A stretch of 25,157 nucleotides of DNA from an uncultured Bacilli bacterium (GTDB lineage: Bacteria; Bacillota_I; Bacilli_A; RF39; UBA660). Position numbers and translations under genes: made by a program. The stretch lies in the NCBI GenBank assembly GCA_934085875.1, contig CAKOHQ010000017.1, positions 1 through 25,157 of the forward strand, read 5' to 3'. Positions 22,791-25,157 of the stretch are shown piece by piece; position 1 is the first letter of the stretch; every line of letters begins with the position of its first letter. The notes beneath the pieces were generated by a model that worked only from the letters and a program-made list of their open reading frames with translations, did no database searches and was not told the origin of the DNA.

Positions 22791-22797
22791 TGAAATT

Positions 22798-22834
22798 AAA
22801 ATAAAAACATCCGCCACTCAGTTAGGACGGATGT
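22798..22834 (-). terminator. Terminator of the small RNA
   Basis: On the minus strand ACATCCG (22834-22828) and CGGATGT (22813-22807) form a 7-bp stem, with two inner CC/GG pairs and a 9-nt loop, followed by TTTTTATTTTAA. Confidence 0.85.
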
Positions 22835-22884
22835 CTGACCAACAAAGGTAGACATCTAACCTACAGGGGGTAGACGTTCTACTT
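22802..22884 (-). ncRNA. Convergent small RNA, candidate antitoxin
   Basis: Minus-strand promoter (22920-22891) and strong terminator (22834-22798) define an RNA of about 83 nt with local hairpins GTAGA-acg-TCTAC and GGT-AGA-TG-TCT-ACC. It would be antisense to the 3' region of the toxin-like mRNA. Its 5' part repeats the motif of that mRNA's own 5' end, so both could compete for the same target. No convincing ORF is read within it. RNA identity inferred. Confidence 0.6.
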
Positions 22885-22890
22885 GATTAA

Positions 22891-22920
22891 ATAATAACAT
22901 TTATTATATATAGTTGTCAA
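22891..22920 (-). promoter_or_regulatory. Promoter of the small RNA
   Basis: On the minus strand TTGACA (22920-22915), 18-nt spacer, TATTAT (22896-22891). Predicted start near 22884, just outside the right inverted repeat. Confidence 0.7.
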
Positions 22921-22939
22921 TTAATAATGGAGGGTTTTG

Positions 22940-23197
22940 ATGAAAAATAAATTACAGATAATAAATAAAATGTATCATGATGAAAGTATTAGAACTTATA
23001 TTGTATTAGAAGATAAAAAGTATTATATAAGTATATATGATGTTGTATTAAAGTTAACTAATTATAAAAATATACAATCTTTTATAGTACGTTTAAAAAA
23101 GAAATTATTTTTAGAACAAAATAATGTTATTTATAATTTTAAAACTTTTAATTTAGTAAAAAAGGAGAAGGTAGGTATAAAAGAACTGAAATGGTGA
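22940..23197 (+). CDS. Small hypothetical protein, possible DNA-binding type
   Basis: 85 residues, basic, starting MKNKLQIINKMYHDESIRTY. ATG 22940 follows GGAGGG by 5 nt; the TTG at 22937 is too close. The central part (YIVLEDKKYYISIYDVVLKL, then NIQSFIVRLKKKLF) resembles the 'name, strand pair, helix' start of BRO/KilA-type phage proteins, but the match is weak. Many lysines and no membrane segment. Lies just after the inverted-repeat element; no terminator is seen at its end. Not assigned to a family. Confidence 0.5.
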   Translation: MKNKLQIINKMYHDESIRTYIVLEDKKYYISIYDVVLKLTNYKNIQSFIVRLKKKLFLEQNNVIYNFKTFNLVKKEKVGIKELKW

Positions 23198-23265
23198 TTT
23201 AATAGTTTAATTATTCTATTAGATTATATTCCTGTTAGAAATAAAGAATATATTAAGGAGTTTGA

Positions 23266-23331
23266 ATGAGTATATTTTTTATGTTTTATATAAGATATAT
23301 TACAATTATTTTATTAAATTATGTAAAATAA
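23266..23331 (+). CDS. Possible 21-residue hydrophobic peptide
   Basis: ATG behind AAGGAG (spacing 5). Peptide MSIFFMFYIRYITIILLNYV plus K: mostly aromatic and Ile/Leu with one Arg. Ends right at the bidirectional terminator. In AT-rich DNA such an ORF could be chance; the good ribosome-binding site is the argument for it. Possibly a second membrane-active peptide. Confidence 0.3.
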   Translation: MSIFFMFYIRYITIILLNYVK

Positions 23332-23358
23332 AAAAATTCATGCTAAGAATTTTTTTTA
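23328..23358. terminator. Bidirectional terminator
   Basis: AAAAAATTC (23331-23339) pairs with GAATTTTTT (23347-23355), 7-nt loop, A-run and T-run on either side. The minus-strand stop TAG (23345-23343) lies in the loop. Confidence 0.7.
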
Positions 23359-23591
23359 TTATCTAAATCTTCAAATAATATTTTAGGATTTATTTCTAAT
23401 GCTTTACATATTTTTTGTAATGTATCTAATGAGAATTGTTTAGTACAACCACTTTTTGTTTCTATTTTTTTTAAATAATCAACACTTATATTACTTTGCA
23501 TAGCTAATTTAACCTGAGTCCACCCTTTTAATTTCCTTTGTTTTTTTATATTTTGAGCTACTAGATAGTAGATATTATCATTGTTATTCAT
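23343..23591 (-). CDS. Xre-family HTH regulator
   Basis: 82 residues, a single Cro/CI-type HTH domain (about 10-70): NIKKQRKLKGWTQVKLAMQS, then NISVDYLKKIETKSGCTKQF and ICKALEINPKILFEDL. ATG 23591 after AAGGTGATTACTAT. It is divergent from the small helical-protein array, with about 150 nt between them, so it may control that array or its own promoter (inference). A lone cysteine in the loop is unusual but not diagnostic. Confidence 0.88.
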   Translation of the reverse strand: MNNNDNIYYLVAQNIKKQRKLKGWTQVKLAMQSNISVDYLKKIETKSGCTKQFSLDTLQKICKALEINPKILFEDLDNKKNS

Positions 23592-23696
23592 ATAGTAATC
23601 ACCTTAATTATTTTGAATAAATACTTAATTCATATACATTGTCTCATTAAAAAATGTAAAATAATTTACGTTATAGTACACTTTTTAAATACTTTA

Positions 23697-23705
23697 TGCT
23701 ATACT
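23697..23705 (+). promoter_or_regulatory. Extended -10 of the WXG100-like array
   Basis: TGC-TATACT, 37 nt before ATG 23742. The -35 at 17 nt is weak (TACACT). Confidence 0.55.
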
Positions 23706-23741
23706 TTAAATGTAATTATGGTAGAAGGAGGTATTGTTAAT

Positions 23742-24077
23742 ATGGCATTAGGTAAAAGTTCAATAAATAGTGTAAGAAATTATTTAGAAAATATTAGTAA
23801 TGATATTAAATATGGTGATTATGGAGCTAATACAGAAAGTGTTTATTCTTGTTATAATACGTTTCAATATGTAGCGAACAGTTTAAAGGAATGGGCAGAT
23901 GATACTACAATCGGTGCAGAAACAAAACAAAATTTATTAAAATTATCTGATTTATTGTCACAATTAATAGAAGAAACTAAGATGTTAGAGAGTAAAGTAA
24001 ATAATTTTTGTGATCGACAGGAAAAATTTAATAGTTGTAGAAAACAAAGGATTAATGTTGTAGAAGGCTACCAGTAA
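23742..24077 (+). CDS. Small helical protein A1, WXG100-like candidate
   Basis: 111 residues starting MALGKSSINSVRNYL. The ATG at 23742 after GAAGGAGGTATTG is preferred over longer readings upstream, which precede the promoter. Two helical segments flank a turn with SLKEWADDTTIGAETKQNLL (Trp near residue 57), then a coiled-coil-like SQLIEETKMLESKVNNF. Length about 100 and helix-turn-helix hairpin with a central Trp fit the WXG100/ESAT-6 superfamily of type VII secreted proteins; the strict W-x-G is absent. Very similar to the products at 24494 and 24900. Confidence 0.65.
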   Translation: MALGKSSINSVRNYLENISNDIKYGDYGANTESVYSCYNTFQYVANSLKEWADDTTIGAETKQNLLKLSDLLSQLIEETKMLESKVNNFCDRQEKFNSCRKQRINVVEGYQ

Positions 24078-24105
24078 AAATATAAGGAAAGAGAAGTGAT
24101 TAATA

Positions 24106-24477
24106 ATGGCAAATATAAATGCAAACGAAATAGAAAGACAAGCAGGTAGATTAGATACTCAAAATGTAATTTTTACAAAAAAAGTAAGAGATGTTATAAA
24201 TAATTTAGATAATATAGCAACAACAGTAAAATCTGAAGATAGTAGTTTATCAAATGAAATAAGTAAACTTTCACAAAATTATGCTGTACTTGAGAATAAA
24301 TTAAGTACTAATTTTAAAAATTTAGCTTTAATAATGCATAATTATGCTAAGAAATCTTTATCATTAGACCAAACTGTGACAAGTGAAGTTAAATCAACAA
24401 ATACTAATTTAGACAATATATCAAGTGAACTAAATTCTGTAAGTGGTGCGCCAGAAATATATGTTGATTTTGATTAA
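24106..24477 (+). CDS. Small helical protein B, WXG100-like candidate
   Basis: 123 residues starting MANINANEIERQAGRLDTQN. Entirely polar-helical, heptad-like (NNLDNIATTVKSEDSSLSN, then KLSTNFKNLALIMHNYAKK), with no Trp and no cysteine. Reminiscent of ESAT-6-like or LXG-partner proteins that pair with a secreted helical protein. Sits between A1 and A2 with a 28-nt gap before it and 16 nt after, so it probably pairs with the A proteins. The C-terminus GAPEIYVDFD is acidic. Family not firmly assigned. Confidence 0.6.
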   Translation: MANINANEIERQAGRLDTQNVIFTKKVRDVINNLDNIATTVKSEDSSLSNEISKLSQNYAVLENKLSTNFKNLALIMHNYAKKSLSLDQTVTSEVKSTNTNLDNISSELNSVSGAPEIYVDFD

Positions 24478-24493
24478 GGAGTGAAAAAATAGT

Positions 24494-24880
24494 ATGGCAT
24501 TAGGAAAAAGTGGTATAACTCAATTGTTAACAAATATTGATTCTATAAACGATTGCTTAAAATATGGTAATTATGAAACTAGTATAGAAAGTGTATATTC
24601 TTGTTGGAATACGTATCAATATGTTGCAAGCAACTTAAAAGAATGGGCAGATGACACTGTAATTGGTGCAGAAACGAAACAAAATTTACTAAAATTATCA
24701 AAAATATTAGAGGATTTAATACAAGAAACATTAGTTTTATTAAATAAGTTAAAAGCATTTTCTCAACAGCAAATGAATATTAATGATCCAAATGATTTAA
24801 CAAAATATATAAAGATTGATAATGAATGGTATGTTTGCGGGTCTGGAGAACTTAATGCCAAATTAATGGGAATTCGTTAA
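24494..24880 (+). CDS. Small helical protein A2, WXG100-like with altered C-tail
   Basis: 128 residues starting MALGKSGITQLL. The first 90 residues align with A1 (CWNTYQYVASNLKEWADDTV, then ETKQNLLKLSKILEDL). After about residue 90 the sequence departs: INDPNDLTKYIKIDNEWYVC followed by a GSGELNAKLMG tail in place of A1's basic tail. This conserved head with a new tail suggests interchangeable tails. Ribosome-binding site AAGGAGTG. Confidence 0.65.
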   Translation: MALGKSGITQLLTNIDSINDCLKYGNYETSIESVYSCWNTYQYVASNLKEWADDTVIGAETKQNLLKLSKILEDLIQETLVLLNKLKAFSQQQMNINDPNDLTKYIKIDNEWYVCGSGELNAKLMGIR

Positions 24881-24899
24881 AAGAGAGGAATGAATAATT

Positions 24900-25157
24900 A
24901 TGGCATTAGGAAATAGTTCGTTAAATAATGTAAGAACTTATTTAGAAGAAATTAGTAATGATATTAAATATGGCAACTATGAAACTAGCACAGAAAGTGT
25001 GTATTCTTGTTGGAATACGTATCAATATGTTGCAAATAACTTAAAAGAATGGGCAGATGACACTACAATTGGAGCAGAAACAAAACAGAATTTATTAAAG
25101 TTATCAAATATATTATCACAATTAATAGAAGAAACTAGAAATGTACAAAATAAAGTA
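24900..25157 (+). CDS. Small helical protein A3, 3' truncated by window edge
   Basis: Starts MALGNSSLNNVRTYLEEISN with an AGAGAGGAATG site upstream. It repeats the A family core (CWNTYQYVANNLKEWADDTT, then ETKQNLLKLSNILSQL) and is open to the last base. Continues the tandem array beyond the window. Confidence 0.7.
   Translation, partial: MALGNSSLNNVRTYLEEISNDIKYGNYETSTESVYSCWNTYQYVANNLKEWADDTTIGAETKQNLLKLSNILSQLIEETRNVQNKV

Larger units (their letters stand above)
22641..22889. repeat. 250-bp element bounded by long interrupted inverted repeats
   Basis: Left arm: TAATC, GAACGTCT (22646-22653), GGTT, GATGTCTACCTT (22659-22670). Right arm: AAGGTAGACATC (22845-22856), AACC, AGACGTTC (22872-22879), GATTA (22885-22889). 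That is 29 complementary pairs, with extra bases bulged on the right. A related copy, GGATGTCTGACC, lies at 22829-22840. The element encloses a tiny ORF and a convergent small RNA. It can be read as an RNA fold-back or as a MITE-like insertion. Confidence 0.75.

Noticed and set aside
22814..22873. 19-codon ORF inside the minus-strand small RNA
   Set aside because: No ribosome-binding site, and it overlaps the terminator stem; hairpin structure explains the sequence better.
23613..23741. Upstream extension of protein A1 (44 extra codons)
   Set aside because: It precedes the extended -10 and the strong ribosome-binding site at 23724-23734; A2 and A3 begin with the same MALG sequence.
1..25157. 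CRISPR array, rRNA operon, transposase or integrase
   Set aside because: No regularly spaced direct repeats, no long rRNA match beyond 20 bases, and no DDE, serine or tyrosine recombinase motifs were seen.
1..25157. Use of TGA as tryptophan (code 4)
   Set aside because: Conserved Trp positions use TGG, and TGA ends real genes such as those at 6391 and 13284.

Overview
The window is about 25 kb of very AT-rich DNA. Its ribosome-binding sites and promoters are typical of Bacillota: AAGGAGGTGAT-like Shine-Dalgarno sequences and TTGACA/TATAAT boxes with 17-nt spacers, many of them very clean. Tryptophan is encoded by TGG, and TGA works as a normal stop (for example at 6389-6391), so the code is standard bacterial, not the Mycoplasma code. 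CIRCE-like heat-shock operators, a PerR-type regulator with its box, rubrerythrin, HtpG, a YfhO-family membrane protein and DUF975/CmpB membrane proteins point to an anaerobic low-GC Firmicute. It is perhaps an uncultured gut Bacilli lineage, but the placement is inferred from gene content only.

Layout. 1-1260: the 3' end of a membrane-anchored surface protein, and tRNA-Cys on the minus strand with its own promoter and terminator. 1280-4710: a small accessory island. It holds a hypothetical gene followed by an 11-codon Gly-rich ORF, a 20-base match to the 16S rRNA decoding site, and a regulator with two Xre-type HTH domains. That regulator is divergent from a Cys-rich pilin-like protein and two 'membrane segment, coiled coil, membrane segment' proteins; both promoters carry the same motif. 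A phage-type holin gene closes the island. 4850-7113: a DUF975-CmpB fusion protein and a second CmpB protein, in a coupled operon. 7196-8621: an MgtC-like 5' remnant, a MerR regulator, and an orphan soluble VirD4/TraG-like ATPase. 8629-12774: a three-gene operon of two large proteins with C-terminal membrane tails and a small protein between them; none is recognised.

12850-19902 is a conserved stress and housekeeping block: perR-like regulator and rubrerythrin behind a PerR/Fur-type operator, htpG and hsp20 each behind a CIRCE-like element overlapping the promoter, an ABC-F ATPase whose second ATP site looks coherently degraded, a heavy-metal exporter-like permease, and a diacylglycerol/lipid kinase. 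19949-22501 is a YfhO-family protein on the minus strand, sharing a bidirectional terminator with the lipid kinase.

22641-25157 is accessory again. A 250-bp element is bounded by long inverted repeats. It contains a 24-codon hydrophobic peptide with a near-perfect ribosome-binding site and a convergent small RNA with a strong promoter and terminator, much like a type I toxin-antitoxin locus. Then come a small hypothetical gene, an Xre regulator on the minus strand, and the start of a tandem array of small helical proteins (pattern A-B-A'-A''). These resemble WXG100/type VII secretion substrates, and their C-terminal tails vary.

Most promising new biology: the inverted-repeat toxin-like locus, the shared-operator envelope island, the tail-anchored operon, the WXG100-like array, and the one-sided ABC-F ATPase.
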